The position numbers and the translations under genes were made by a program. Under the pieces are notes generated by a model. It did not search any database. It saw nothing but the letters and a program-made list of their open reading frames with translations, and was not told the origin of the DNA. From positions 56,715,353 through 56,779,352 of the forward strand of contig CM047426.1 in assembly GCA_026168455.1 (NCBI GenBank): a DNA stretch of 64,000 bases. Direction: 5' to 3'. The stretch is from Theocolax elegans. Its lineage: Eukaryota; Arthropoda; Insecta; Hymenoptera; Cerocephalidae. Positions 28,773 through 40,098 of the stretch are shown one piece after another (within the stretch, counting starts at the first letter, position 1; each line of letters starts with the position of its first letter).

Positions 28773-30263
28773 TGTGACGCTGCACTGGGGATCAGGGTGC
28801 AGGTTAATGAGGGTCAGCAATTAATATAAATAAATAAGCATTTATTATAAAATATAAATAATTAGAGGGGTGGGCGCCAGCCGCGTTGATTCACGACACT
28901 ACCGATTACTCGCGGGTAATCGTAAAAGACAATTGATAGACACTCGCCGTGTCGAACCGTAGCCGAGTTTCTGCTGCTCCGGGATACGCTGTAAGGAGGG
29001 AAAGGGGAAGGACGGGAAAAGCACGGAAGGCTCGCACGCACTTATTACGGTACACGGCGGTACCGTCAGCAGAGAGAAGAACAATCACCAACCTTTATGA
29101 AGGATCCGGGACGCTTAACCAGGACTGTGTCGCTTTCTCTCTCTCTCTCTTTCTCTCTCACTCTTTATGGCACTCGTACGCACGATAATTGGGAAGTCGT
29201 CAAGTCGGGCCGACTGTCCGTAGAGCTCTGACTCTCGGCGTGCTCGAGAGTCCCGTGTTCGTACCGCGCGCCTGCGCAGTACGTACTCGTGCGCGGCACC
29301 TCGATCTCGCGTCGTGCGAGCGTGTCGAGTGCCGCAGTGTTCAGGCTGTATCGGTACGAATCGGCTGTATGGTGTTTGTTGACCTGGTGCAGTGTACCTC
29401 TCGGCGATGCTGTAGGACTTCCTCCTGGGTAATTATTACGTCGTTCCGTCTTGCTTATCTCAACTAATTGGTACGGCGTGAGTTTCAGGTACGAAGCTCA
29501 CCCGCCGCTGCATTGCTGCCCGACGCCGCCTCGATCATCTCTCCACGACGACGACGTACCAGAACGACTGGTTCCAGGTCTTCAACTACTCCAGGTAATT
29601 CCTTCAGTGTTGGGGTCACGCTAGTGTGCGTGTTCAGGTGTTTAGTATTTTGCAAGGTCTGCTGTACACGTTGTTTGTGTACAGCAACCTAACCTCTTTG
29701 TCCTATACTTTCCTTGTACAGCTGTAGTGATTATATACAGCTGTACACGTATTCCCTTGTCTTTGTCTTCTGCCGATTGCTGTTGATCCTCTTCCTTGCT
29801 CCTTACCCTTTTAATGCGTATTTGTTCTTATAAATATCTGTTTTACAGCTGTATCTTGCTTGGCGTTGGAGGTTCTTCGGCTTCCTGCCTGGGTACCATC
29901 TCATCGCCTTGGCTGCTATGCTGTGAGGCTTCGGAGGGTCCTGGAGACTTCGTAGTGATCGCCTCCCTTGACTATCCTGTTGGCTGTGCCAGACTCGGAG
30001 GAGCCCACCTGATGATTTGAGCTCGCCCAAGATCCTCATCGCCAGGATCACCTAGTGCTTCGGCTACATGTGTGTGTTGCGCTTGAGGTGGGGTTATTAG
30101 ACTGTGAGGGTAGGTAGGACGTAGTTAATGTGCGGGTAGGTAATTAGGAAATAGTATGTGGGTAGGTAGTATAGCTAGGGACTCGTTTAGCTTATCCGGG
30201 TAGGTAGGTGTTTGACATGGGTTCAGTCGCTCGCTCTTGACATGTGCAAAGCACATTGTCACA
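28773..30263 (-). repeat. 5' LTR of the Gypsy element
   Basis: A 1491-bp LTR, complete at both ends. The plus-strand reading starts TGTGACGCTGCAC and ends ATTGTCACA, giving a 6-bp terminal inverted repeat TGTGAC/GTCACA. It contains CT runs near 29140 and a TACAGCTGTA-rich patch near 29715-29745. It drives transcription leftward through gag-pol-ORF3. Confidence 0.92.
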
Positions 30264-31187
30264 AGCAGCACTCCTCCATATCACAAATAAATATGCTCCT
30301 ATACCATTAGCACATTCAACAGTACTTAAAGAAGAGTATTCCAATCTTGAACTACTTTTAACGAAAATGAAATATAGAGAACATAAATGGCAAATATGTG
30401 GCGATTTAATGATTTTATCTATAATACTTGGACAACAATCTGGATTTACGAAGTACCCATGTTATTTATGCATGTTTGATAGCGGAGATAGAGAAAAACA
30501 CTACAAAAAGAAAATTTGGCCATGAAGAGAATCGTTTGAACCTGGTAAACAGAATGTTATAAAAGATCCACTCGTTGATCCTTCGAAAATTTTGATACCG
30601 CCTCTGCATATAAAGCTTGGATTGATAAAGCAATTAGTTAAAGCTTTGAACAAGGACGGTCAATGCTTCCAATATATAAGCAAAGTATTTTCCCATAAAT
30701 CTGATGCTAAGTTAAATGAAGTTATTTTTGATGGTCCTGAAATCCAAACTTTATTTAGAGACGAAAACTTTGAACAAAGCATGACCGATGTTGAAATGGC
30801 AGCATGGTTAAGTTTTAAAGAGGTATCGACGAAATTTTTGGGTAATACCAAAGACACGAATTATAAAGCTATTGTGAAAAGAATGGTACGTGATTTTGAA
30901 AAATTGGGTTGTCTAATGAACTTAAAACTTCATTTTCGTGATTCACACGTTGATCAGTTTCCTGAAAATAACGGAGACTTTAGTGAAGAGTATGTTGAAC
31001 GATTTCACTAAGATTTAAAGGACTTTGAACGTAGATTTCAAGGAAACTGGGGTATCAACATGTTAGCAGATTACTGCTGGATGATAAAAAGAGAAACATC
31101 TGCGAAAAGAGGACAAAAACGTGTCGGAAATCCACTACATCGGTCATTCGAAGAGAAACGTGTACGTAAGCGTAAACCAATTTAAAA
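30264..31187 (+). pseudogene. Right (inverted) copy of the DDE-like gene, 3' part
   Basis: Resumes at LLHITNKYAPIPL, directly after the LTR, and runs to the basic C-terminus. Two in-frame stops mark it as dead: TGA near 30523 (Ser in the intact copy) and TAA near 31009 (Gln of the FHQ motif). The aspartate in CGDLM and the glutamate in ERFH are still encoded. Downstream of the stop a GA tract (31198-31230) matches the CT tract of the left copy. Confidence 0.88.
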
Positions 31188-31863
31188 AAACATCGGAAGA
31201 GAGAGAGAGAGGGAGAGAGAGAGAGAGAGACAAACATAGACAAAATGTTAAGATTAACTTAAACAATAGGCTAAGTTAATATCTTGAATTTATAATCAAT
31301 GCTGTGAAAGACTCTAAAATTAGTATTTCAGACGTAAAATTTTTTAAAAAATCGATAAATTTACCACATACAGTTCTAGCCACCGCCCTCTAGAAGTAGT
31401 TTTTACACAATCTGACTTCAAATTCATGATCAGCGATCTGAAAACCCCCCAGGGTAGTATTTCCAATGTTTATCGACTCTTCAAAAGACGCATGATTAAA
31501 TTTTAATATTGTTTAAATCCAGTTTAAGCAAAATTTCGACTTTTACCGATTTCGTCATCGTTTCAGCCTCATACAGAGGACTAGAATCGCTTCAAAAAAA
31601 ATTTGAAGGTATGGTTTTCAATGTATTTTTTCACGTAGAATTCGATTTTGAAGTCCAATTAACCGTATCACATGATTTGTTTTTTCTAGACTCGAAAAAC
31701 CGCAAAAAAACCGTAAAAAATGAGGTTTTTTCAATAAAACTCTGAGAAAAGGTAGGAAAACCCTATATTTTTATCACAGATTCGGATTCAGCGTCTAAAA
31801 ATACATGGGAATATGTATATCCGGTCAAAAGTTCAGACATTTTTTTCATTTTGCGGGCCTGTG
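31188..31863 (+). other. 3' region and terminus of the right DDE-like copy
   Basis: Nearly identical to 13510-14172 in reverse complement and ends at the same GGGCCTGTG. A single frame is open around 31400-31500 (DFKFMISDLKT then PQGSISN), as in the left copy. A 30-bp segment around 31741-31770 differs from the left copy. Confidence 0.7.
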
Positions 31864-31878
31864 AAATTATTGACACAG

Positions 31879-32024
31879 TCTCGCGGGACTCTACTAGCGC
31901 GGAGAGGCCGCAAGTAGGGTTCATTGTTTTCGACGAAATGCTGCCGAGGCAGCGAGAGCCGATGCTTTTGTCAAGGCTTGGCAGTGATGGGGGAAACTCT
32001 CCCGTTTCGGTAGACTCGGTTTGA
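31879..32024 (+). CDS. Candidate terminal exon of an unidentified host gene
   Basis: After a possible acceptor (ATTATTGACACAG, weak pyrimidine tract) the frame gives STSAERPQVGFIVFDEMLPR, then QREPMLLSRLGSD, ending PVSVDSV and a TGA stop. G+C content and peptide complexity stand out from the AT-rich surroundings. It begins only 15 bp after the transposon terminus, so the transposon would sit in the preceding intron. No family recognised. The other plus-strand candidate, at 16118-16337, might belong to the same gene, but nothing proves it. Confidence 0.3.
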
Positions 32025-33281
32025 TTCCGCCGAAGATTTGAGTCCCTCACCATCGGACGTCTCATGTATATGCGTCGATATGTATGTAGTGGTAGCCTGT
32101 GATGTTTCTGATCGCTGTACCTCGATATACGTTATTGTACATAATAAGTTTATCAATTATTATATTGTTAAGTCATAATAAATACGGTATGAAGTTTTAC
32201 AAGATGCATAATTTATGCATAAGTGTAATTATGCATGTACTAGCTTATTGTAAAACTTACAATTTCATTGAAAATTGGTTTAATACCAATTTCAAATTTT
32301 ATATTTTAGTGTAATCTCATTTAAAATATTTAAATGAATTTTAATAATTAATAAAAAGTGTTTGATTCATTAACTATTAGCAACTTTGTCAGTTTTGGTC
32401 GTATCGCATTGATATTTTGACCAAAAATGGCTAATGTTTAAAAAAAATAATAAAATTATAAATTTTACAATTTTCTACATTTCAATGTTTAAACTAAATA
32501 TTTAAACATTAAATGTGAAATAAAAAAAATATGCCCTAGCCCGGAATCGAACCCCGTCGTAGCGCGTGATATGTCTACTGATATGTCTACATTAGGTAGT
32601 CGATAGTGTCAGCTTATGTAGCCTTACTTTTCATGCTATTTAGCTGAAATAAACGTTCAAATTTTTGTATATCAAGTTTGGGATGTCACACTATCAATGA
32701 CTCCTTTTCATTACTTTTAAACTGTAGAGTGTCGAATGACTTCATTCCGGCCCTTCGTTTAGTAAAATTCCGTTTGAATTCATTAATGCATAATAAAGAA
32801 AAAGCCGTGGAAAGAAATGATATGTCGACTTCCTTTTAAGAACTTTTGTCGAATTCGCTTTTGTATATATAGTCTACTGTAGCAAATAGAGGACAGAGCG
32901 TTCATCATCAGTTCAGAATCAGTTGATATGTATATATAGTTATCTTATGACAAAAAGGACAGACTAATGGAAAGTTTAAAGAGCGAGAGGGATACATCGA
33001 TTGTTATAGAAGTTGAAATGTGGCTATGAGAAGGAGCTAGAGTCAGGCTAATACTTACATAACATAGCTAAATAACTTGGCCGATTTTGTTGTAAAAAGT
33101 AGTCAATTAAAAATATATTATTCATGTGTTTATATCCAATCTCACATTATTCATTCCATCTCGCTATTTTGTACTGAATAACAATGTAAGATAATATTGG
33201 AAGAGAATGCATGACTTCATATTCGCTCACGTTATGTAGATGTCAAACTTTGAACATCTTGACGAGAGAAAGAGCGAGAGG

Positions 33282-33317
<36 letters not shown>

Positions 33318-33500
33318 AAAATATTTATTTGTACACTACAAAATGGTTAAAATACGTTATTTTGTAATGTAGTAACGCACTCAGTTGTCGCCATCTGGAA
33401 TCGATCTAGATTCGAGCGCGCGCACGCTGAGCACGCGGTCCGCGCTCGTATATATAATAATAATAGATAACTTTATTAGAGATGACACGTCCGTATTTAC
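32025..33500. other. Intergenic DNA with a tRNA B-box-like word and (GATA)n
   Basis: AT-rich and without a supported gene. At about 32535-32555 the minus strand has GGGGTTCGATTCCGGGC, a tRNA/SINE B-box, but no A-box or cloverleaf was found. A (GATA)n run lies at about 33283-33316. A GC-rich patch at 33390-33450 precedes the LINE. Confidence 0.5.
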
Positions 33501-33518
33501 CGACAGTAATTACCTCGA

Positions 33519-34367
33519 CACAAACCAGCCCTGATGAGGTTCATTTGTGGTGAAATCTAGTAGCCACGGGTGAACCTCAGCAAGCCGGTCCCAAGCCCGG
33601 AAGTCACTGGAAACAGTGTAATTGGGGAGGGATAGAGGAGTAACATCTCTCTAAAAAACCGTGGCCTTTCTGGCCCGGAAGGGATTCCCACGTAAGGGCT
33701 CCTATCCAGGACACGGAATGACACACAACACATCATTTACACTCATGTATTACTGGTAGGGTCTCAGAGGTATGAATGGGAGGCCTATAAACGGCTCTTT
33801 CCAAGCGCTTGTAAGAGGCAGCTCTATAAACGGGCTCGCTGGTGAAAGAGGAGATCCCTATAAACGGGTATGCTCCGCGCGGGTTATAAATGGACACGCT
33901 GGGACTTTATCAGTGAGCATTACACCTATACCTATACACATTCACATGACACAAACAGACACTCACACACACACAAACACCTTCTCACACTGGGGCTCTC
34001 GGGGGGTGTTCTTTCCTCGTAGTAAGACTGCTCAAGCGGACGGGTGGGGTACCCATGGAGGCACCCTAGGATAAACTAGGTTGAGACACTCCTAGGCCGC
34101 TGAATAGTACAGGGGCCCGGGCTGGCCTAACTAGCGAAGCCTGGCTGCCCTATCACTCAGTGTATAATCGCGCCAGGGGTAGTAGTGCCGGATAGTGACC
34201 GGATGGGACCCTACTGCTTCGGGTGGGGGGCTTTCCTATAGTAGGACCGAAGTGGGTCGCTGCCTGTTTTGCGAGGGCTGTTCGGATGACGAGGGGGGAC
34301 ACTCGTAGGGAGCCACAGACATAAACACTTAATACAAATCAAAAACCCCCCTTAAAAAATCCATGAT
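33519..34367 (+). promoter_or_regulatory. LOA LINE 5' UTR with four TATAAAYGG boxes
   Basis: An 850-bp leader, GC-richer than the flanks. TATAAACGG or TATAAATGG occurs at 33786, 33825, 33859 and 33885. LINEs carry internal promoters in this region, but whether these words act as such is unknown. The ORF at 33772-34074 is not supported. Confidence 0.5.
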
Positions 34368-35465
34368 ATGTCCTTCCCTGTAAAAGCAACGGGCTATTCG
34401 GATGCTAGCCCAAAAGTGTCAACAAACCCTGGAGAGATCCCAACTCTCAACACAACCAATTTGCCGGTGGTAACTTCGGTGTCACCGGTAGTTGGAGTAA
34501 AGGTAGGTGAGCAGGCGGCGCCCAGTGGGATGTCTGCTTACCAACCCACTGAATTTAAAAATCCTGATGGGCCATTGACGGTGTCCAATCCCGAACCGGG
34601 AGCTGGAATGCCAATGGATACCAATGAAGGAAAAAGCTGGACGAGTGGACGCTATGCGGAGAAAAACCGCAGGCGAAAGCTCAGAAAGCAAGAAATGCGG
34701 GCTCAAAGCGCGGAGAGACCTCCCTCAACGCCTCTTATGGGGAAAAGAGGGAAGGACACGCCGCCAGAGGACCCGCGGACACAAAAACGGCATAAAAACA
34801 AGCCGGCACAAGTAAGTAACACTCAGAGTGCTGAAAAGCCGAAATGTAGTGTGGGACTTACAACAGCACAGAGAACGAACCCTCTGTCGAGGGTCGTGAC
34901 ATCAGCAGAATATCCTGAGGTGCTTCTTACTACAGGACAGTTTGAAGACTTCAGGAATGCTCTGGAGGAGGAGACAGATGTCCTTCCTCCTGAGCAGCTG
35001 CCAAAGTTTGTTGCGTCCTTCTGCAGGGGGGGAGTGTTTGTGATAATAGCAGAGGATCAACGGTCCGCGGATTGGCTGAGTGGGATCGTGCCCGGACTAA
35101 AATCTTGGCGGGGTCCTGCTCTGACAGTCAGCGGAACGGAGGTGCTGCAGAGGCTGGTGAAGGCCAGCGCGTGGATACCGGGAGCACCGAAACCCACGGA
35201 GCTGGTTCTTCAGAGGCTGATGCGGTACAATCCGACGCTAAATACCGCAACATGGCGGGTCGTAAAATGCGACAAGGGGGCTACCGACGGTGCTGCAGCG
35301 AAGGACAACTTTCTTCTGGTGCAGATGCCGGAGTCCCAAGCTAGAGCCCTTCAGGCTCTAGATTGCAGACCCTTCTACTCACTGGAGCGTGTCACTTTCA
35401 AAGTACACGCGCCAGCGGTAGCGGAGTCTGATGAAGAGGCAGCAGTGCCGGGAAGATCGAAATAA
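34368..35465 (+). CDS. LOA LINE ORF1 protein
   Basis: 365 codons, intact. The first 90 residues are Ser/Thr/Pro-rich. A basic patch follows (RYAEKNRRRKLRKQEMR, about 92-108), likely for RNA binding or nuclear entry. Residues about 165-355 form a compact domain (FCRGGVFVIIAEDQRSADWL, ... RVVKCDKG) of the DUF4780 type known from insect LINE ORF1 proteins. No CCHC knuckle is present. Its stop overlaps the ORF2 start in TAATG at 35463-35467. Confidence 0.82.
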   Translation: MSFPVKATGYSDASPKVSTNPGEIPTLNTTNLPVVTSVSPVVGVKVGEQAAPSGMSAYQPTEFKNPDGPLTVSNPEPGAGMPMDTNEGKSWTSGRYAEKNRRRKLRKQEMRAQSAERPPSTPLMGKRGKDTPPEDPRTQKRHKNKPAQVSNTQSAEKPKCSVGLTTAQRTNPLSRVVTSAEYPEVLLTTGQFEDFRNALEEETDVLPPEQLPKFVASFCRGGVFVIIAEDQRSADWLSGIVPGLKSWRGPALTVSGTEVLQRLVKASAWIPGAPKPTELVLQRLMRYNPTLNTATWRVVKCDKGATDGAAAKDNFLLVQMPESQARALQALDCRPFYSLERVTFKVHAPAVAESDEEAAVPGRSK

Positions 35466-38400
35466 TGACCTTCAAAGCGCTGCAAATCTCACAAATTAAC
35501 TTGCATCACTGCAAAGACTCTTCTGCACTATTGCGTAAGGGTTTGGCAGAGATGCACACAGGCCTGTCACTGGTCCAAGAACCATGGACGGTGAGAGGAA
35601 CAATCAAGGGTTTAAGGGGAAAGGGGCTTGTTTGTTACAGGTACATGCAAGCTGAGACGCCTAGAACGTGTATCATCACTAAGGGAGTAAATGTAACCCC
35701 GCTGATGGATTTCTGTACAAGAGACCTGACAGCGGTGAGGACGGAATCGGCAGGCATTGGAAACATAGTCATTGCCTCAGCGTACTTTCCATATGATGGA
35801 GAGGTAAATCCACCCACGGAAGTTAAAAGGTTAATTACCTTCTGTGAGAGTAAAAACTTACCGCTGCTAATAGGCTGTGACGCTAACTCACATCACATAC
35901 TGTGGGGGAGCACAGACATCAATAGGAGAGGAGAGGAACTGGTAGAATATCTAGCCACAACCAAACTAGATATTCTAAACACTGGTACAACGCCAACATT
36001 CTGTAATAAACTTAGAGCAGAAGTATTGGACATCACGTTATGTACTGGAGAAATTACAAATAGGATCAAGAGGTGGAGGGTATCTGATGAACCGACACTA
36101 TCTGATCATGCCAAAATTGTTTTCGAGTTAGTGGGACCTGGTACAAATCCTAGAACATGGACCAGGAAACCGAAGAAGACAAATTGGATAACCTACAAGG
36201 AAGAAATAAGCAGCTCACTAGCAAATTTTCCAGAACATATAAGAAACTGGAAGGAGCTTGAAGAAGCTGCTGATAAACTAAATAAAGGAATTATCTCAGC
36301 TTTTGAGAACAACTGTAGACCCACATTGGTGGGTAAGCGAGATAAAACCTACTAGTGGAACGAGAACCTAGAGTGTCTCAAGAAACAAGTAAGGAGAACC
36401 TATAAGCTGGCCCAAAAAAAAGGTACAGCAGACGAGTGGAATCATTACGCAAGTAAAAGAGACAGCTATCGAGCAGCAATTAGGAAGGCACAAGCAGAAT
36501 CATGGGCCAACTTTTGCAGCGACATAGAAAAAGGCTCACAGGCAGCCCGGTTGGACAAGATCTTGTCAAAAAATCCGGAAGCTATATTGGGAGCACTTAA
36601 ACTGCCAAATGGGAAATACACCATGACGGACGAAGAAACGTTGTACCGCCTGATCGAATCCTTCTACCCGGATTTCTCGAAAGAAGGGGAAGGGGCGATG
36701 GAAGTTCATGAGTCAAACGACTACGGAACGGGAAACCAGCATGCGGTGATCCAAACCGGATCATGCAGTGTGCTGGGGACTGAAATTGCCTCAGAGGACA
36801 AAGTCAGGTGGGCCATTGGATCTTTTGGGCCATATAAGTCACCAGGACTGGATGGTATTTACCCCGCACTATTACAAAGGGCGGGGGAGTGCATTATCCG
36901 TCCAATGATCAGACTTCTTAGGGCAAGTCTGGAATTATGCCATATTCCAGAAAGTTGGAAGGGAACGAGAGTGACGTTCATTCCGAAAGCAGGTAAGGGG
37001 AGCTATACTTCTCCTAAAGACTTCCGACCTATAAGTCTTACATCGTTTATGCTGAAGACAATGGAAAGGCTCATAGATAGACATATTAAAGATAAACCTT
37101 TAAAAGAACGACCACTTCATAGGGATCAGTATGCGTACAGAGCAGGACACTCTACTGAGACTGCTCTGTGCAAAATAGTGAACCTGATTGAAGAACAAAT
37201 TGAAAACGGAGGCTTCGCTCTAGTGGTCTTTTTAGACATAGAAGGAGCTTTCAACCATACCTCCAAAAGAGTAATCAAGGAGGCAATGATGAGACATGGA
37301 ATAGCTCAGCCAGTTACTGACTGGGTCGAACTCATGTTATCAAACAGAAAGCTGGTAATGACCAAGGGTAACACCAAGGTAACTGGCTGGGTGAATACGG
37401 GATGCCCACAGGGGGGGGTTATTTCCCCATCCCTCTGGAATCTTGTAATGAACACACTATTATGCCTACTAACCAACACGGGATGTGAGGTTGTAGGATA
37501 TGCAGATGATCTAGCAATAATAGTTAGAGGACCATTTTTAGAAACACTATTTGACATCATGCAAAATGCCTTGAATAAGGTATATAAGTGGTGCCAAGGA
37601 GGTGGACTATCGGTTAACCCGGAAAAAATGGAAGTTATGGTGTTTACACGTAAATATAAGTGGAAAACAAGCATAAAACACCTCGAATATGGAGGAAAAC
37701 GGCTAGAAATAAAAGAAAAAGCTAAATATCTAGGTGTCATTCTTGACAGTAAGTTAAACTGGAAAGAGCACCTTGAGAATCAGTGTAATAAAGTTATAAG
37801 AGTACTATGGCAAACACGTAGATCTCTGCACTTGAACTGGGGTCTTAAACCAGAAACCATGATGTGGATTTACACAGCAATTCTGAAACCAAAACTCACG
37901 TATTCGGCAGTGATTTGGTGGAAGCGAGCAGGTTTGAAAACTGCGAACCAAATGCTGGAAAGGGTACGAGGATTGGTCCTGCGCTGCATCACCAATTCTC
38001 TAAGAACCACGCCAGTACAAGCTATGGGGGTCATAACGAATATTGAGCCCTTTCAGCTCACTCTTAAGTCAGAAGCCATAAAAGGATACTTAAGAGTTAG
38101 AAATCTCTTAGATCGACGGGCGGACAGGGGACTCCTAAGTACGCTCCCGCGAAATCTAAGAGAGAACTTATACGAGGGAACTGATAGATGCAGCACTGAG
38201 TTCCTATTCGATAAGAGATACAGAGTCAGTCTGCCTAGCAAAGATGACTGGAGTCAAGGACGTGTTAGGGTGCCGGAGGGCAAAGAACTCTGGTATACTG
38301 ATGGGTCCAAGAATATCCGGGGAGTCGGAGCAGGGGTATACTGCAGAAAAAATGGGAAGGGTAGGATATATTCCTTAAAGGAATACAATACCATTTCCCA

Positions 38401-39124
38401 AGCGGAAACATTTGCAATCCTGCAATGTGCTAAAGCGGCACAGGAGAATTGCAAAGACGAAGAGATATACATTTACTCGGACAGCAGAACTGTGTTACAG
38501 AGTCTGAATGGTCACACCACTAAGTCCAGACTAATTTAGGAATGTCATAAGACACTAAATAGACTGGCAGAGTTGAATAAGCGGCTAACGCTAACATGGA
38601 TACCAGGTCATGTAGGTATACGTGGTAACGAGATAGCCGATGACCTAGCAAAGATAGGTACAAATGGAAAACATGCGGAACCAAGCATGATGGTAAAGAT
38701 GCCACATAGCCACCTTATAGAATTACTAAAGGAATGGCTGGTGAAGGAACACCAAAGTGCTTGGGTAAAACTGCAGGATGCAGACAAGCTAAAGCCGCAC
38801 TCGGAAACGCAATAAGCGGACACTGGGAAGAAGGGCTTAGGAAACTTAGCAGAAAGACAGCTCGCAAGCTAATGGACATACTTACTGGACATGGAGATTT
38901 GCGATACCATAGGTATAAAATGGGACTGGAAAACAGATCCATTATGCCGAATGTGCAAGGAGGCAAACGAAACACCTCTACACATCTTATGTGAATGCCC
39001 CAGAATCATGACAAGAAGATGGCTCCTCACAGGTGAATTTCTAATTGATTCAGGAGATATACCCAGTTGGGATGTCCAGAGAATACTTGCTGTTTGGCAG
39101 GGTCTCTGGGCGGTGCCCGATTGA
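35465..39124 (+). pseudogene. LOA LINE ORF2: endonuclease, RT, RNase H, zinc finger; defective
   Basis: Starts at the ATG overlapping the ORF1 stop. The APE-type endonuclease (QEPW, LLIGCDANSHH, LSDHAKIVFE) occupies codons 1 to about 225. A TAG at 36353 interrupts; the same frame continues at 36356-38539 with RT motifs (FRPISLTSF, GCPQGGVISP, VVGYADDLAII) and RNase H (LWYTDGSKN, IYIYSDSRTV). Another TAG at 38537 is followed in the same frame by TWIPGHVGIRGNEIADDLAK. A 1-nt deletion near 38769 and a second frameshift near 38930 break the tail, where CRMCKEANETPLHILCECP forms the terminal finger. RT Asp residues are intact. Nick-and-copy retrotransposition is the family role. Confidence 0.85.
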
Positions 39125-40095
39125 AAAAACCAAGGACTTCGGGGGGCTAAAGATGGGAAATGGAAAACAGGGCGCAAAGGGAATACCCAAGTGCCTGGCA
39201 TAACCTAGTCAAATAGGAGGGTGCCAACTGAGTAACTTAATAATAATATACCTCGACACGACAGTAATTACCTCGAATACGGAAAGTCGACATACCAGTT
39301 GGGACAATGATAACATGCAAATTAGTTGTAATTTTGGTAAATAATTGGGGTAAATATGGGTAGCTTTATTTCACCTGTGATGGATACGGAAAGGTTGTAA
39401 AATTATAATATTGCCGGATCCCTCCAGGTAACGAAAGAACAAAAAGATAGGGATTTGTCATTTTTACCCTCCATTGTTGAATTAGTAAAGGAATGGCTGG
39501 TGAAGGAACACCAAAGTGCTTGGGTAAAAACTGCAGGATGCAGACAAGCTAAAGCCGCACTCGGAAACGCAATAAGCGGACACTGGGAAGAAGGGCTTAG
39601 GAAACTTAGCAGAAAGACAGCTCGCAAGCTAATGGAACCAGTTGGGATGTCCAGAGAATACTTGCTGTTTGGCAGGGTCTCTGGGCGGTGCCCGATTGAA
39701 AAAACCAAGGACCCATAAGAAGGCTCACCCAAGTGTGGCAATATTGCTATACACTTCGGGGGGCTAAAGATGGAAATGGAAAACAGGGCGCAAAGGGAAT
39801 ACCCAAGTGCCTGGCATAACCTAGTCAAATAGGAGGGTGCCAACTGAGTAACTTAATAATAATAATACCTCGACACGACAGTAATTACCTCGAATACGGA
39901 AAGTCGACATACCAGTTGGGACAATGATAACATGCAAATTAGTTGTAATTTTGGTAAATAATTGGGGTAAATATGGGTAGCTTTATTTCACCTGTGATGG
40001 ATACGGAAAGGTTGTAAAATTATAATATTGCCGGATCCCTCCAGGTAACGAAAGAACAAAAAGATAGGGATTTGTCATTTTTACCCTCCATTGTT
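38720..40095 (+). repeat. Tandem duplication of the LINE 3' end plus flank
   Basis: Unit 1 (38720-39478) and unit 2 (39479-40095) each hold the LINE tail plus the same 240 bp of downstream flank (39250-39488 and 39868-40108). The join is at GAATTASTAAA, present in the LINE at 38720 and in the flank at 40096. Unit 2 lacks about 185 bp (matching 38878-39063), but keeps 43 bp (39713-39755) missing from unit 1 and one A missing from unit 1 near 38769. Confidence 0.8.
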
Positions 40096-40098
40096 GAA

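Larger units (their letters stand above)
16961..30263 (-). mobile_element. Complete Ty3/Gypsy retrotransposon with an accessory ORF3
   Basis: A 13.3 kb element on the minus strand. In transcription order it carries the 5' LTR (28773-30263), PBS (about 28756-28772), a 1.35 kb leader, gag (24929-27400), pol with an internal tandem duplication (20364-24824), ORF3 (19292-20242), a polypurine tract (about 18445-18457) and the 3' LTR (16961-18444). LTRs differ at only a handful of sites over 1.48 kb, so insertion is recent. Its target is the right-hand DDE-like copy. AGCAGCAC of the target appears at both junctions and includes the target duplication, whose exact length is masked by loss of the 3' LTR tip. 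Confidence 0.92.
33501..39258 (+). mobile_element. LOA-type non-LTR retrotransposon (LINE)
   Basis: About 5.7 kb: 5' UTR, ORF1, ORF2 (endonuclease, RT, RNase H, CCHC-like finger) and a 3' end in TAATAATAAT. The word CGACAGTAATTACCTCGA occurs at 33501-33518 and 39259-39276. It is the probable target duplication, although a shorter overlap (ACCTCGACAC) is also possible. The INLHHCK start of ORF2, the QEPW motif and RNase H placed after RT point to the LOA clade. ORF2 carries stops and frameshifts, so this copy is defective. Confidence 0.8.

Noticed and set aside
32535..32555. tRNA gene or SINE suggested by GGTTCGATTCC on the minus strand
   Set aside because: No A-box at a proper distance and no foldable cloverleaf; kept only as a note.
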